A DNA stretch of 64,000 bases from positions 124,001 through 188,000 of the forward strand of contig NZ_QJRG01000034.1 of assembly GCF_004025535.1 (NCBI RefSeq), in the 5' to 3' direction. Below the pieces are notes generated by a model. That model ran no database searches and was not told the DNA's origin. It saw only the letters and a program-made list of their open reading frames with translations. The position numbers and the translations under genes were made by a program. Of the stretch, positions 24,601-33,619 are shown piece by piece; the stretch's first letter is position 1, and the number at the start of each line of letters is the position of its first letter. This DNA is from Pseudomonas alkylphenolica. GTDB lineage: Bacteria > Pseudomonadota > Gammaproteobacteria > Pseudomonadales > Pseudomonadaceae.

Positions 24601-25532
24601 GCGTCACGAATCTCGCGCTCGCCCGGCAGGAACACCAGCACATCACCCGGCCCCTTGCCCTGACTACGTTCGTGCGCGGCAATTTCATCGAGGGTGGCCA
24701 GAATCGCCTGATCTACGGTCAGGTCATCCTCGATGCGGTTCCCCTCTTCGTCCTGCTCGCTGGTCAACGGCCGGTACCAGGTTTCCACCGGGTAGGTACG
24801 GCCGGACACTTCGATGATCGGCGCATCGTTGAAGTGCTTGGAGAATCGCTCAAGGTCGATGGTCGCCGAGGTAATGATGACCTTCAGGTCCGGACGACGG
24901 GGCAGCAGGGTTTTCAGGTAGCCGAGCAGGAAGTCGATGTTCAGGCTGCGTTCATGGGCTTCGTCGACAATGATGGTGTCGTAGCGCTCAAGAAAGCGGT
25001 CATGCTGGGTTTCGGCCAGGAGAATACCGTCGGTCATCAGTTTGACCAGGGTATTGGCATCGCTCTGGTCTTCGAACCGCACCTGGTAGCCCACCAGCGC
25101 ACCCAGCGGTGTCCCCAGTTCTTCGGCGACGCGGGTGGCGACGCTGCGTGCAGCGATACGACGCGGCTGGGTATGCGCGATCAGGCCATGCTGCCCGCGC
25201 CCCAGCTCCAGGCAGATCTTCGGCAACTGAGTGGTTTTACCCGAGCCGGTTTCACCCGCGATGATCAGCACCTGGTGCGCGGCCAGTACCTTCTTGATCT
25301 CGTCACGCTTGGCCGCAATCGGCAGGCTGTCGTCGTAACGAATGCTCGGCACGCTGGCCTTGCGCGCAGTGACCTGGGCACAGGACGCCTGAACCTTCTC
25401 GACCCACTGTGCCAGCTTGGCCTCGTCCGGGCGCTTGCGCAGTTCATGCAGCTGCCGGCGCAAGCGATGGCGCTCGGCGATCATGGCGTGGTCGAGGTTT
25501 TTCAGCAGTTGATCGATAGCGTGGTCAGTCAT
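21627..25532 (-). CDS. hrpA: ATP-dependent RNA helicase HrpA
   Basis: 1301 residues, the full usual length. The DEAH helicase core lies in the N-terminal third: GETGSGKTTQLP, TQPRRIAARSVA, DEAHERSLNIDFLL, TSATIDLERFS, then VLATNVAETSLTVPGI and QRKGRCGRVEPG. The helicase-associated, OB-fold and long HrpA-specific C-terminal (DUF3418) regions follow. HrpA acts on mRNA and ribosomes; in Escherichia coli it resolves stalled ribosomes. Expressed alone. A very long frame on the opposite strand is only its shadow. Confidence 0.95.
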   Translation of the reverse strand: MTDHAIDQLLKNLDHAMIAERHRLRRQLHELRKRPDEAKLAQWVEKVQASCAQVTARKASVPSIRYDDSLPIAAKRDEIKKVLAAHQVLIIAGETGSGKTTQLPKICLELGRGQHGLIAHTQPRRIAARSVATRVAEELGTPLGALVGYQVRFEDQSDANTLVKLMTDGILLAETQHDRFLERYDTIIVDEAHERSLNIDFLLGYLKTLLPRRPDLKVIITSATIDLERFSKHFNDAPIIEVSGRTYPVETWYRPLTSEQDEEGNRIEDDLTVDQAILATLDEIAAHERSQGKGPGDVLVFLPGEREIRDAAEMLRKAQLRHTEILPLYARLSPAEQQKIFQSHPGRRVVLATNVAETSLTVPGIRYVIDSGTARISRYSYRAKVQRLPIEAVSQASANQRKGRCGRVEPGICVRLYSEEDFNARPAFTDPEILRTNLAAVILQMLHLRLGEIDAFPFIEPPDGKAISDGFNLLQELSAVNRENQLTPLGRQLARLPVDPRLGRMLLEGAKQGSLSELLIVASALSVQDPRERPPERQQAADQAHAQWKDADSDFAALVNVWRGFEEQRQALTASPLRNWCRKNFLNYLRLREWRDAHRQLSLICRDLQLSINKEPADYPKLHKAILSGLLSQIGQKTEDGDYLGARQRRFWVHPSSGLGKKRPQWIMSAELVETTKLYARMVAKIEPDWIEPLATHLIKKNHFEPHWEKKRGQVVAFEQVTLYGMIVVGRRPVHFGPIDPVMSRELFIREALVGGEIQSRAKCLTANRRLLEQLDELEAKARRRDILADEETLYGFYEARLPAEIHQTATFDSWYRVNSQKDPQLLIMREEDVLAREASEVTAAQYPDTLRLGDLSLALSYHFEPNHPRDGVTVRVPAPLLPSLPGERLEWLVPGLLEAKCIALVRNLPKALRKNFVPVPDFVKAALQRMTFAEGSLPQALGRELLRMTGARVSDEAWAEAAAQVDSHLKMNLEVVDGEGKFLGEGRDLTELTARFVAASQAALAVPQTEKSQQPVQAKAFAQVAQTAQQKIAGLSMTVYPALVEDNGTVKEGRFSTQAEAEFQHRRALQRLLLQQLAEPAKFLRGKLPGLTELGLLYRELGRIEALVEDILLASLDSCILEGESTLPRDGAGLASLAERKRGRWAEHAERLARLTLDILKLWHGLQKRFKGKIDLAQAVALNDIKLQLSNLVYPGFVRETPGLWLKELPRYLKAVELRLEKLGSQVQKDRVWSSELGNLWSQYKARADKHAQEGKRDEQLTLYRWWLEEYRVSLFAQQLGTKVPVSDKRLSKQWSLVEA

Positions 25533-25977
25533 GGGGGCTTATTAGTCGTGCAGGTGAGCCTGCTTTTTCATGATCGGCATAGGAAGGGCTGCGATTGTCG
25601 CAGATTTGCCCCCGCTCGGCACGGCCAAGGCTAAGCCGCTGATTGTTTAGCCGCGAACAACCTGAAGGTATACAAAGGCTGATTTAATGAACCTTCACCG
25701 GCGTGGGAGTATCCCGCCATGACTTCGCCCTTGCGTATGCCCCGCCCGCTGTTGCGCCCTTCGTTCCCGAAGGTACGGGCTCGCTCTGGCGAAAACCCGC
25801 TGGTTCATATCATCCTCGCCTTCTGGGCCTTGTGGCACTGCCGCCATGCCCGCCCACCAGACGCACCGCTCGCTCTGCACTGATCCGTGCGGCCCACCTG
25901 GCCGACCCTCATTGTCGATGACTGTCACCTCAAGGTGAACGCAGTCCTGTGCGCCTGATGGCGCGAGCGAGTACAGC
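25533..25977. other. Intergenic region between hrpA and the puuA-like gene
   Basis: Divergent promoter region. It contains a possible 54-residue gene (25719-25883), and otherwise nothing recognised. Confidence 0.5.
25719..25883 (+). CDS. Possible small protein upstream of the glutamylputrescine operon
   Basis: 54 codons beginning MTSPLRMPRPLL, with GGGAG eight bases before the ATG. A short hydrophobic stretch (NPLVHIILAFWALWHC) suggests one membrane segment, followed by an arginine- and histidine-rich tail. Short basic proteins of this look occur in Pseudomonas, but I cannot name a family. It could equally be non-coding leader of the following operon. Confidence 0.35.
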   Translation: MTSPLRMPRPLLRPSFPKVRARSGENPLVHIILAFWALWHCRHARPPDAPLALH

Positions 25978-27342
25978 ATGCAATTTGCCCCCATTGAGCA
26001 GGCCCGAACGTTCCTGACCAACAATCCCGATATCGAGATGATCGAACTGTTCATTCTCGACGCCAACGGCGTGCCGCGCGGCAAGCTGTTGCACCGCGAA
26101 GAACTGCTGGCGGTGTATGAAAGCGGTCGGCCATTGCCCAGTACCATCCTCGGCCTGACCCTCAATGGCGACGACGTGGAGAACTCGGGCCTGGTCTGGG
26201 ACGTCGGCGACATCGACTGCCGTGCCTACCCACTGGAAAACAGCCTGGTGCGCTTGCCCTGGCGGCAGATCCCGACCGCTGCGGTGCAGGTCAGCATGCA
26301 CCCGAGTGAAGGCATGCCGGCGACCATCGCCGATCCACGCCACTTGCTGGTCAACGTGATCGATGCGCTCAAGGCCGAGGGTTACCACCCGGTGATGGCG
26401 TGCGAGCTTGAGTTCTACCTGCTTGACCAGAAGCGCGACAGCCATGGCCATCCGCAACCGGCGCTGGACAGTGACGGCGGCCGCCCGCGTGGCACCCAGG
26501 TGTACGGCTTGCGCGAACTGGAGCAGATCGAGCCCTTCCTCGCCGACCTTTACGCCGCCTGCAAGGCGCAGGGCATCCCGGCGCGCACAGCCATCTCCGA
26601 ATACGCCCCGGGCCAGGTTGAAATCACCCTGGAGCATGGCGATGCCCTGCTGGCCATGGACCAGGCGGTGCGCTACAAGCGCCTGGTCAAAGGCGTCGCC
26701 CACAAGCACGGGATGCAGGCCTGCTTCATGGCCAAGCCCTTCGATCACCTCGCCGGCACCGGCATGCACATGCATGTCAGCCTGGCTGATGCCGACGGCA
26801 ACAACCTCTATGCCAGCGAAGACAAAGCTGGCACGCCGCTGCTGCGCCAGTCCGTGGCCGGCATGCTCAAGCACCTGCTCGATTCGTTGCTGCTGTTCTG
26901 CCCGAACGCCAACTCCTATCGGCGCTTCCAGGCCAACAGCTATGCCCCGCTGGCACCGACCTGGGGTGTCGACAACCGCACGGTGAGCCTGCGCGTGCCT
27001 GGAGGCCCGGCCAATAGCCGACATATTGAACACCGTATCTGTGGCGCCGACGCCAACCCGTACCTGGCAGCTGCGGCCATCCTCGCCGGCCTGCACCACG
27101 GTATTCGCCAGCAGCTCGACCCGGGCGCCCCGGTCGAAGGCAACGGCTATGCCCAGGCCAAGGAACTGCTGCCCACCGACTGGCTGACCTCGCTCAAGGC
27201 ACTGGAAACCTCGGAGTGGGCGCGCGAAGCATTCGGTGAGGCCTTCCTCGGCGTCTACCTGGCGGTCAAGCGTGCCGAGTATCGACAGTTCATGGCCGAA
27301 GTCGGCGAACAGGACTGGCGCTGGTACCTGACCCAGGCCTGA
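25978..27342 (+). CDS. puuA: Glutamine-synthetase-family protein, likely gamma-glutamylputrescine synthetase
   Basis: 454 residues with the glutamine synthetase fold: N-terminal beta-grasp then catalytic domain. Metal and substrate sites appear in CELEFYLLD, EYAPGQVEITLEHGDAL, GTGMHMHVSLAD and NRTVSLRVPGG. The group ligates glutamate to putrescine or other amines rather than making glutamine. The FAD oxidase encoded directly downstream is its usual partner in the Puu polyamine route. The exact amine is not certain; Pseudomonas carries several paralogues (Spu, Pau). Confidence 0.85.
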   Translation: MQFAPIEQARTFLTNNPDIEMIELFILDANGVPRGKLLHREELLAVYESGRPLPSTILGLTLNGDDVENSGLVWDVGDIDCRAYPLENSLVRLPWRQIPTAAVQVSMHPSEGMPATIADPRHLLVNVIDALKAEGYHPVMACELEFYLLDQKRDSHGHPQPALDSDGGRPRGTQVYGLRELEQIEPFLADLYAACKAQGIPARTAISEYAPGQVEITLEHGDALLAMDQAVRYKRLVKGVAHKHGMQACFMAKPFDHLAGTGMHMHVSLADADGNNLYASEDKAGTPLLRQSVAGMLKHLLDSLLLFCPNANSYRRFQANSYAPLAPTWGVDNRTVSLRVPGGPANSRHIEHRICGADANPYLAAAAILAGLHHGIRQQLDPGAPVEGNGYAQAKELLPTDWLTSLKALETSEWAREAFGEAFLGVYLAVKRAEYRQFMAEVGEQDWRWYLTQA

Positions 27343-27372
27343 TCCCTTTTATTTTTGCGCCAAGGATTTTTT

Positions 27373-28680
27373 ATGAACGCAGCCGTAACCACCGGCACAG
27401 CCCAGCGCAGTGCCTCCTACTACACCGCCAGCCTCAACGACACCACTCAATACCCGACCCTCAAAGGTACGGTGAAAGTCGATGTGGCAATCATCGGCGG
27501 TGGCTTTACTGGCGTAGCCAGTGCCGTCGAACTGGCCGAGCGCGGCCTCAAGGTCGCCATTGTCGAGACCAACCGCATCGGCTGGGGCGCCAGTGGCCGC
27601 AACGGTGGCCAGGTCACCGGCAGCCTCTCGGGCGACGAAGCCATGCGCAAGCAGATGCGCGAAAAACTCGGCGAGGACGTCGATGACTTTATCTGGCACC
27701 TGCGCTGGCGCGGACACCAGATCATCGAGCAACGCGTGGAGCGCTACGGCATTGATTGCGACCTCAAGCGCGGCCACCTGCATGCCGCGATGAAGCCTTC
27801 GCACATCAAGGAGCTGCAGGCCTTCGAAGCAGAAGCACAGCGTCGCGGGATGGGCGACCAGGTGCAAATGCTCGGCCAGAAAGCCATCGCCGAACACCTG
27901 CAAAGCCCACTGTACCTGGGCGCCCTGAAGAACCGCCGCAACCTGCACCTGCACCCGCTCAACCTGTGCCTGGGCGAAGCCCGCGCAGCCCACAGCCTGG
28001 GTGCATTGATCTTTGAAAATTCCGAGGTGCTGGATATTGTCCATGGCGATAATCCCGCCATCGTCACCGCCCAGGGCCGGGTCGAAGCCAAGCAGATCCT
28101 GCTGGCCGGCGACGTGTACCACAAGCTCGAAAAGCGCCAGCTCAAGGGCAAGATCTTCCCGGCCATGGGCGGCATCGTCACCACCGCTCCGCTGGGCGAC
28201 CTGGCAGCGCAGATCAACCCGCAGGACCTGGCGGTGTATGACTGCCGTTTTGTTCTCGACTATTACCGCCTGACTGCCGACGGCCGCCTGCTGTTTGGCG
28301 GCGGTGCCAACTATTCTGGGCGTGATTCGCGGGACATCGCCGGTGAGCTGCGCCCCTGCATCGAGCGAACCTTTCCGGCGCTCAAGGGCGTGCCGATCGA
28401 GTTCCAGTGGAGTTGCGCGATGGGCATCGTGGTCAACCGCATTCCGCAGTTGGGCAAGCTCTCGGACAATGTCTGGTACTGCCAGGGCTACTCCGGGCAC
28501 GGCATCGCCACCAGCCACATCATGGGCGAAATCATGGCCGAGGCATTGACCGGTACCTTGCAGAAGTTCGATACGTTTGCAGGCTGCAAGCACATCAAGG
28601 TGCCCATGGGCGATGTACTGGGCAACCCGCTGCTGGCGGCGGGGATGTGGTACTACCAGATGCTTGAGAAACTGCGCTAA
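27373..28680 (+). CDS. puuB: FAD-dependent oxidase, likely gamma-glutamylputrescine oxidase
   Basis: 435 residues from the ATG at 27373 (AAGGA upstream). The N-terminal Rossmann motif VDVAIIGGGFTGVASAVELA binds FAD, and the GRNGGQVTGS segment and the terminal QGYSGHGIATSHIMGEI are typical of the DAO/PuuB family. It oxidises the gamma-glutamyl amine made by the preceding enzyme to an aldehyde with release of ammonia and peroxide. Lies 30 bases after the synthetase gene, clearly one operon. Confidence 0.85.
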   Translation: MNAAVTTGTAQRSASYYTASLNDTTQYPTLKGTVKVDVAIIGGGFTGVASAVELAERGLKVAIVETNRIGWGASGRNGGQVTGSLSGDEAMRKQMREKLGEDVDDFIWHLRWRGHQIIEQRVERYGIDCDLKRGHLHAAMKPSHIKELQAFEAEAQRRGMGDQVQMLGQKAIAEHLQSPLYLGALKNRRNLHLHPLNLCLGEARAAHSLGALIFENSEVLDIVHGDNPAIVTAQGRVEAKQILLAGDVYHKLEKRQLKGKIFPAMGGIVTTAPLGDLAAQINPQDLAVYDCRFVLDYYRLTADGRLLFGGGANYSGRDSRDIAGELRPCIERTFPALKGVPIEFQWSCAMGIVVNRIPQLGKLSDNVWYCQGYSGHGIATSHIMGEIMAEALTGTLQKFDTFAGCKHIKVPMGDVLGNPLLAAGMWYYQMLEKLR

Positions 28681-28684
28681 CGCA

Positions 28685-28736
28685 ATCGCCGGCAGCCGGC
28701 TCCTACTCATCCGGGTAGGAGTCGGCTGCCGGCGAT
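28685..28736. repeat. REP-like long inverted repeat between convergent genes
   Basis: ATCGCCGGCAGCCGGCTCCTAC faces GTAGGAGTCGGCTGCCGGCGAT around a seven-base loop, with a single mismatch. This is the typical look of a Pseudomonas repetitive extragenic palindrome. It sits between the 3' ends of puuB and fadD1 and can stop transcription from both sides. Confidence 0.8.
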
Positions 28737-28744
28737 ATTGCAGG

Positions 28745-30442
28745 TCAGGCGATCTTTTTCAGACCGAGCTTTTTCAGCTCTTCATCGCGCAGTTCACGAC
28801 GCAGGATCTTGCCAACGTTGGTGGTCGGCAGGGCATCGCGGAACTCGACGTAGCGTGGCACCTTGTAGCCGGTGACGTTGGCGCGCATGTGCTCCATCAC
28901 CTGCTCTTTGGTCAGGGTCACACCTGGCTTGGCCACGATGAACACCTTGATCACTTCACCGGACTTCTCGTCCGGCACGCCAATGGCCGCGCATTGCAGC
29001 ACGCCCGGCAGGGTTACCAGCACATCCTCGAGCTCGTTCGGGTAGACGTTGAAACCGGAAACCAGAATCATGTCTTTCTTGCGGTCGACAATGCGCATGT
29101 AGCCGTCAGGCTGGATCAGGGCAATGTCACCGGTCTTCAACCAGCCATCGCTGTCGAGGATTTCGGTGGTGGCTTCCTGGCGCTGCCAGTAGCCCTTCAT
29201 CACTTGCGGACCTTTCACACACAGTTCACCAACTTCACCCAATGGCAACTCGGCCCCGGCGTCATCGATAATCTTGCACAGGGTCGACGGCACAGGAATA
29301 CCGATGGTGCCGACCTGATTCTGCTCTGCCGGGTTGACGGTCGCTACCGGGCTGGTTTCGGTCATGCCGTAACCTTCACAGATGGCGCAGCCGGTTACCG
29401 CTTTCCAGCGCTCGGCAACACTCATCTGCAGGGCCATGCCCCCTGACAAGGTAATCTTCAATGCCGAGAAATCCAGATTGCGGAACGCTTCGTTGTTGCA
29501 CAGGGCCACAAACAGGGTGTTCAAACCGACAAAGCCGCTGAACTTCCACTTCGACAGCTCCTTGACCATCGCCGGCAAATCGCGCGGGTTGCTGATCAGG
29601 ATGTTGTGGTTGCCGATCAGCATCATTGCCATGCAATGGAAGGTAAAGGCATAGATATGGTAAAGCGGCAGCGGGGTGATCAGGATCTCGCAACCTTCAT
29701 TGAGGTTGGCGCCCATCAACGCCCGGCATTGCAGCATGTTGGCCACCAGGTTGCGGTGGGTCAGCATGGCGCCCTTGGCGACACCCGTGGTGCCACCGGT
29801 GTACTGCAGCACGGCAACATCATTGCGGTCGGGGCTGGCTTCTTTTACCGGCTTGCCTGCACCTTTGCTCAATACATCATTGAACTTCAGCGCGTTGGGC
29901 AGGTTATAGTCCGGGACCATCTTCTTCACGTACTTGATCACGCTGTTGATCAACAGGCGCTTGACCGGTGGCAGCATATCGGCCACTTCGGTGACAATGA
30001 CGTGCTTGATCTGGGTCTTGGGCACCACTTTCTCGGCGAGGTGCGCCATGTTGGCCAGGCACACCAGCGCCTTGGCACCGGCGTCGTTGAACTGGTGCTC
30101 CATTTCCCGTGCGGTATACAACGGGTTGGTGTTCACCACGATCAGGCCCGCGCGCAAAGCCCCAAAAACTGCAACTGGATATTGCAGGACATTCGGCAGT
30201 TGCACCGCGATGCGGTCGCCCGGCTGCAGGTCGGTATGCTGCTGCAGGTAGGCGGCAAACGCCCCCGACAGCTCATACAGCTCGCCGTAGGTAATGGTTT
30301 TGCCCAGGTTGCTAAAGGCGGGTTTGTCAGCAAAGCGTTGGCAGGACTGTTTCAATACTGCCTGGATATTCGGGTACTCGTCAGGATTGATTTGTGCCGC
30401 AATCCCGGCTGGGTACTTATCCTTCCAAAAATTTTCGATCAT
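28745..30442 (-). CDS. fadD1: Long-chain fatty acid-CoA ligase FadD1
   Basis: 565 residues from the ATG at 30442 (MIENFWKDKYPAG). AMP-binding motif YTGGTTGVAKGAMLTH, the GYGMTETSP loop, WLKTGDIA and the hinge VDRKKDMILVSGFNVYPNE are all visible. The enzyme activates long-chain fatty acids at the inner membrane for beta-oxidation. Followed on the same strand order by fadD2 upstream, the standard Pseudomonas pair. A GGTTT-N5-AAACC palindrome (30514-30528) lies in its promoter region. Confidence 0.93.
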   Translation of the reverse strand: MIENFWKDKYPAGIAAQINPDEYPNIQAVLKQSCQRFADKPAFSNLGKTITYGELYELSGAFAAYLQQHTDLQPGDRIAVQLPNVLQYPVAVFGALRAGLIVVNTNPLYTAREMEHQFNDAGAKALVCLANMAHLAEKVVPKTQIKHVIVTEVADMLPPVKRLLINSVIKYVKKMVPDYNLPNALKFNDVLSKGAGKPVKEASPDRNDVAVLQYTGGTTGVAKGAMLTHRNLVANMLQCRALMGANLNEGCEILITPLPLYHIYAFTFHCMAMMLIGNHNILISNPRDLPAMVKELSKWKFSGFVGLNTLFVALCNNEAFRNLDFSALKITLSGGMALQMSVAERWKAVTGCAICEGYGMTETSPVATVNPAEQNQVGTIGIPVPSTLCKIIDDAGAELPLGEVGELCVKGPQVMKGYWQRQEATTEILDSDGWLKTGDIALIQPDGYMRIVDRKKDMILVSGFNVYPNELEDVLVTLPGVLQCAAIGVPDEKSGEVIKVFIVAKPGVTLTKEQVMEHMRANVTGYKVPRYVEFRDALPTTNVGKILRRELRDEELKKLGLKKIA

Positions 30443-30664
30443 GGAAGCCCACTCCTTCAGCAACAGCGAATTCTTCACCGCAGTCGATGCGATTATTATT
30501 GATATAAGATTACGGTTTATTGCAAACCAGAAAATCAGAAGCGGGCCGAGAGTAGCAGCTTTAACTAGGGTCGCCTAGAGCTAAAGCAGCCCAAACAGTC
30601 ACAAAAATGACTCTTGATCGTACCGTAGTCACTTTTAGAGTAAATAGACTAAAGCGGCCAGTTT

Positions 30665-30719
30665 CAAGCTGCAAGCTACCAGCTGAACGCGCTTCCACGC
30701 GTTCGTTTCTTGCAGCTTG
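30665..30719. repeat. Nested hairpin between fadD2 and fadD1
   Basis: Outer arms CAAGCTGCAAG (30665-30675) and CTTGCAGCTTG (30709-30719) enclose an inner GAACGCG/CGCGTTC stem (30685-30704). The nested structure lies right after the fadD2 stop. It probably ends fadD2 transcription and resembles Pseudomonas extragenic palindromes. Confidence 0.65.
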
Positions 30720-30742
30720 CAGCCAGTCGCTTGCGCCAGCCG

Positions 30743-32431
30743 TCAGGCTATATCCCTGAGCTCCCGGCGCAGGATCTTGCCCACGGCGGTCATCGGCAGC
30801 GACTCGCGCAGCACGATGTGCTTGGGCACCTTGTAGCCGGTGAAGTTGGCCTTGCAGTAAGACTTCAGCTCTTCAAGGCTGACCCCTCCTTCGCGCGGCA
30901 CAACGAACAGTTTTACTGCTTCGCCGGAGCGCTCGTCGGGGATGCCGATGACGGCACAGTTGGCCACTTGCGGATGGCTCATCACCACTTCTTCAATTTC
31001 GTTCGGGTACACGTTGAAGCCCGAGACAATGATCATGTCTTTTTTGCGGTCGACAATCCGGGTAAAGCCATCCGGGTCGATCACTGCGATATCCCCGGTC
31101 TTGAACCAGCCTTCACTGTCCAGCGACTCGGCCGTTGCCTGCGGGTGCTGCCAATAACCTTTCATCACCTGCGGGCCCTTGATGCACAACTCGCCGCGCT
31201 CGCCCATCGGCAGTTCGTTGCCGTCATCATCGATCACCTTGAACGCCGTACCCGGCACCGGGATGCCGACAGTGCCCAGGCGCGCCAGCTGGCCGTAGGG
31301 GTTGGTACTGGCCACCGGCGAGGTTTCGGTCAGGCCATAGCCTTCGACGATCCGGCAGCCGGTCAGGCTTTCCCAACGCTCTGCCGTGGCCGTGACCAAT
31401 GCAGTACCGCCAGAGTTGGTGACTTTCAGGGCAGAGAAATCGAGCTGCTTGAATTCCGGGTGGTTCATCAGTGCCACGAACAAGGTGTTGAGCCCCAGCA
31501 ACGCGGAAAACTTCCACTTCTTCAGCTCTTTGATGAAACCCGGAATATCCCGCGGGTTGGTGATCAGCACGTTGTGGTTACCGGTCACCATCATGCACAT
31601 GCAATTCGCGGTGAATGCATAGATATGGTAGAGCGGCAGCGGCGCAATCATCACCTCCTGGCCTTCCTTGATCAGCCGCTGACCATCGGGACCGTGCTGG
31701 GAGAAACAGGCCAGCACCTGGAGCATGTTGGCAACCAGGTTGCCGTGGGTCAGCATCGCGCCCTTGGCCAAGCCCGTGGTGCCACCGGTGTATTGCAACA
31801 CAGCGATGGTGTCCAGGCTCAGCGCAACCGGCTTCGGCACCTGGCCACGACCCTGGCCCAGCGCGCTCTTGAACGGCACTGCCTGAGGCAAGTGATAGTC
31901 AGGCACCATTTTCTTGACCTTGGCGACGATGATGTTGACCAGCCAGCCCTTGGCTGCCGGCAACATGTCGCCCATCTTTGCCTCGATAAGAAACTCGATG
32001 TCGGTATCGGGCAGTACTTCCTGCACCAGCTTGCCAAACATGTTCAGGTAGACCAGCGCCCGGGCGCCGGAATCCTTGAACTGATGGCGCATTTCACGGG
32101 CGGTGTACAACGGATTGGTGTTGACCACGATCAGGCCGGCGCGCAACGCACCAAACACGGCTATCGGATACTGCAACACGTTGGGCATCTGCACCGCGAT
32201 GCGGTCGCCCGGCACCAGATCGGTGTGTTGCTGCAGGTAGGCGGCAAAGGCTGCCGAATGGCGGTCCAGTTCGGCGTAGGTCAGAGTCACGCCCAGGTTG
32301 CTGAAGGCCGGTCGGTCAGCGAACTTTTTGCAGGAGCGTTCGAACACTTCGACCACTGACTTGTAAGCATTCATGTCAATGTGCGAAGGAACACCTGCGG
32401 GGCGTTTGTCATTCCAGAAATCAGCTTGCAT
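30743..32431 (-). CDS. fadD2: Long-chain fatty acid-CoA ligase FadD2
   Basis: 562 residues, a close paralogue of FadD1 with the same motifs (YTGGTTGLAKGAMLTH, GYGLTETSP, GWFKTGDIA, VDRKKDMIIVSGFNVYPNE). In P. aeruginosa FadD1 prefers longer chains and FadD2 shorter ones; whether that holds here is unknown. The genes are separated by 300 bases holding a hairpin and the fadD1 promoter, so each likely has its own promoter. A hydrolase and a MaoC gene diverge upstream. Confidence 0.93.
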   Translation of the reverse strand: MQADFWNDKRPAGVPSHIDMNAYKSVVEVFERSCKKFADRPAFSNLGVTLTYAELDRHSAAFAAYLQQHTDLVPGDRIAVQMPNVLQYPIAVFGALRAGLIVVNTNPLYTAREMRHQFKDSGARALVYLNMFGKLVQEVLPDTDIEFLIEAKMGDMLPAAKGWLVNIIVAKVKKMVPDYHLPQAVPFKSALGQGRGQVPKPVALSLDTIAVLQYTGGTTGLAKGAMLTHGNLVANMLQVLACFSQHGPDGQRLIKEGQEVMIAPLPLYHIYAFTANCMCMMVTGNHNVLITNPRDIPGFIKELKKWKFSALLGLNTLFVALMNHPEFKQLDFSALKVTNSGGTALVTATAERWESLTGCRIVEGYGLTETSPVASTNPYGQLARLGTVGIPVPGTAFKVIDDDGNELPMGERGELCIKGPQVMKGYWQHPQATAESLDSEGWFKTGDIAVIDPDGFTRIVDRKKDMIIVSGFNVYPNEIEEVVMSHPQVANCAVIGIPDERSGEAVKLFVVPREGGVSLEELKSYCKANFTGYKVPKHIVLRESLPMTAVGKILRRELRDIA

Positions 32432-32640
32432 TTATTCTTGTCCTCATACCTGAGCCGTTCCTGCCTTCTTGCCGATGTGGCGAAAAAGGGTGCTGTGCCG
32501 ACGTTAGCAGGTATGTCGCAGGTGGCAAATACGCCAAGCGCTGTCATCAGCATTGTGAATCTTGTTTATCGCTGCCCTTCAATTACACGCTTGAGTTATA
32601 CACTGAGCTGACTCATCAACCGTGCGCACAAGGACCTGCC

Positions 32641-33585
32641 ATGCAACACGACGCGTTCTGGCTTGCCGCCAGCGATCACTGCAGCCTGTATGTCTATCAA
32701 TGGCTGCCCAGCACGCCAATCAAGGCGGTGGTGCTCCTGGCCCACGGCATGGCCGAGCATGCCGGCCGCTATCAGCGCCTTGGCGAGGCCTTGAGCGCGG
32801 CCGGGTACGCCCTGTTCGCCCATGACCAGCGTGGCCATGGGCGAACAGCTGAACTGGGTACCCTGGGGCTGTTCGCGCGGCACAATGGCTGGAGTGCTGT
32901 AGTCAACGACCTGGGCCTGCTCAACCAGCACATCGGCCAGCAGTTTCCCGGCACCCCGGTGTTTCTCTTTGGTCACAGCATGGGCAGTTACATCGCCCAG
33001 GCGTACCTGATGCATCACGGCGCCAGCCTGCAGGGCGCGATCTTGAGCGGCTCGAACTTCCAGCCACCGGCGCTGTACCGCGCCGCCTGCGTGATTGCCC
33101 GACTCGAAGCCTGGCGTCAGGGCCCGCTAGGCCACAGTGCGCTGATCGAGTGGCTGTCGTTCGGCTCGTTCAACAAGGCATTTAAACCCACGCGCACGGC
33201 CTTCGACTGGCTCAGTCGTGACGCCGCCGAGGTCGATCGCTATGTCGCCGACCCGTTGTGCGGCTTTCGCTGCACCAACCGGTTGTGGATCGATCTGTTG
33301 ATGGGCCTTGAGCAAATCAGCCTGCCAGCCAACCTCAAGCAGATCGATCCGAACCTGCCGATCCTGGTGATGGGCGGTGAATGTGATCCGGTCAGTACCG
33401 GCAAGCGTCTCAAGGATCTGGCCGGAGCTTTGCGCCTGGCTGGCAACCAGCACGTGCAGTTGCAGCTGTACCCGAAAGCGCGACATGAACTGCTTAATGA
33501 AACCAACCGTGACGAGGTCACGGCCGCGATCATCGACTGGCTGGAGCAGACGTTGGCCCTTTGCCGCCCTGCCCGCAGCGAATGA
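32641..33585 (+). CDS. Alpha/beta hydrolase of the lysophospholipase/monoacylglycerol lipase type
   Basis: 314 residues. HGMAEHAGRY is the oxyanion region, GHSMGS the nucleophile elbow, GGECDPVS carries the Asp and KARHELLNE the His of the triad. The family releases fatty acids from lysophospholipids or monoglycerides. Location, divergent from fadD2 and 34 bases before a MaoC hydratase gene, suggests it supplies fatty acids for the pathway. Confidence 0.85.
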   Translation: MQHDAFWLAASDHCSLYVYQWLPSTPIKAVVLLAHGMAEHAGRYQRLGEALSAAGYALFAHDQRGHGRTAELGTLGLFARHNGWSAVVNDLGLLNQHIGQQFPGTPVFLFGHSMGSYIAQAYLMHHGASLQGAILSGSNFQPPALYRAACVIARLEAWRQGPLGHSALIEWLSFGSFNKAFKPTRTAFDWLSRDAAEVDRYVADPLCGFRCTNRLWIDLLMGLEQISLPANLKQIDPNLPILVMGGECDPVSTGKRLKDLAGALRLAGNQHVQLQLYPKARHELLNETNRDEVTAAIIDWLEQTLALCRPARSE

Positions 33586-33619
33586 CGGCCGACCCCGTGC
33601 CCCTTGCAGGATTGAACCA

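Noticed and set aside
21966..25634. A plus-strand open frame of over 1200 codons opposite hrpA
   Set aside because: It mirrors the codon structure of the clearly real helicase gene; the translation is rich in Gln, His and Arg with no domain. High-GC antisense artefact.
30514..30528. GGTTT-N5-AAACC considered as a PsrA site for fadD1
   Set aside because: The half-sites face the opposite way from the PsrA consensus, so the assignment is not supported.
30710..32359. Long plus-strand frame opposite fadD2
   Set aside because: Shadow; Gln- and His-rich translation without similarity to any family.
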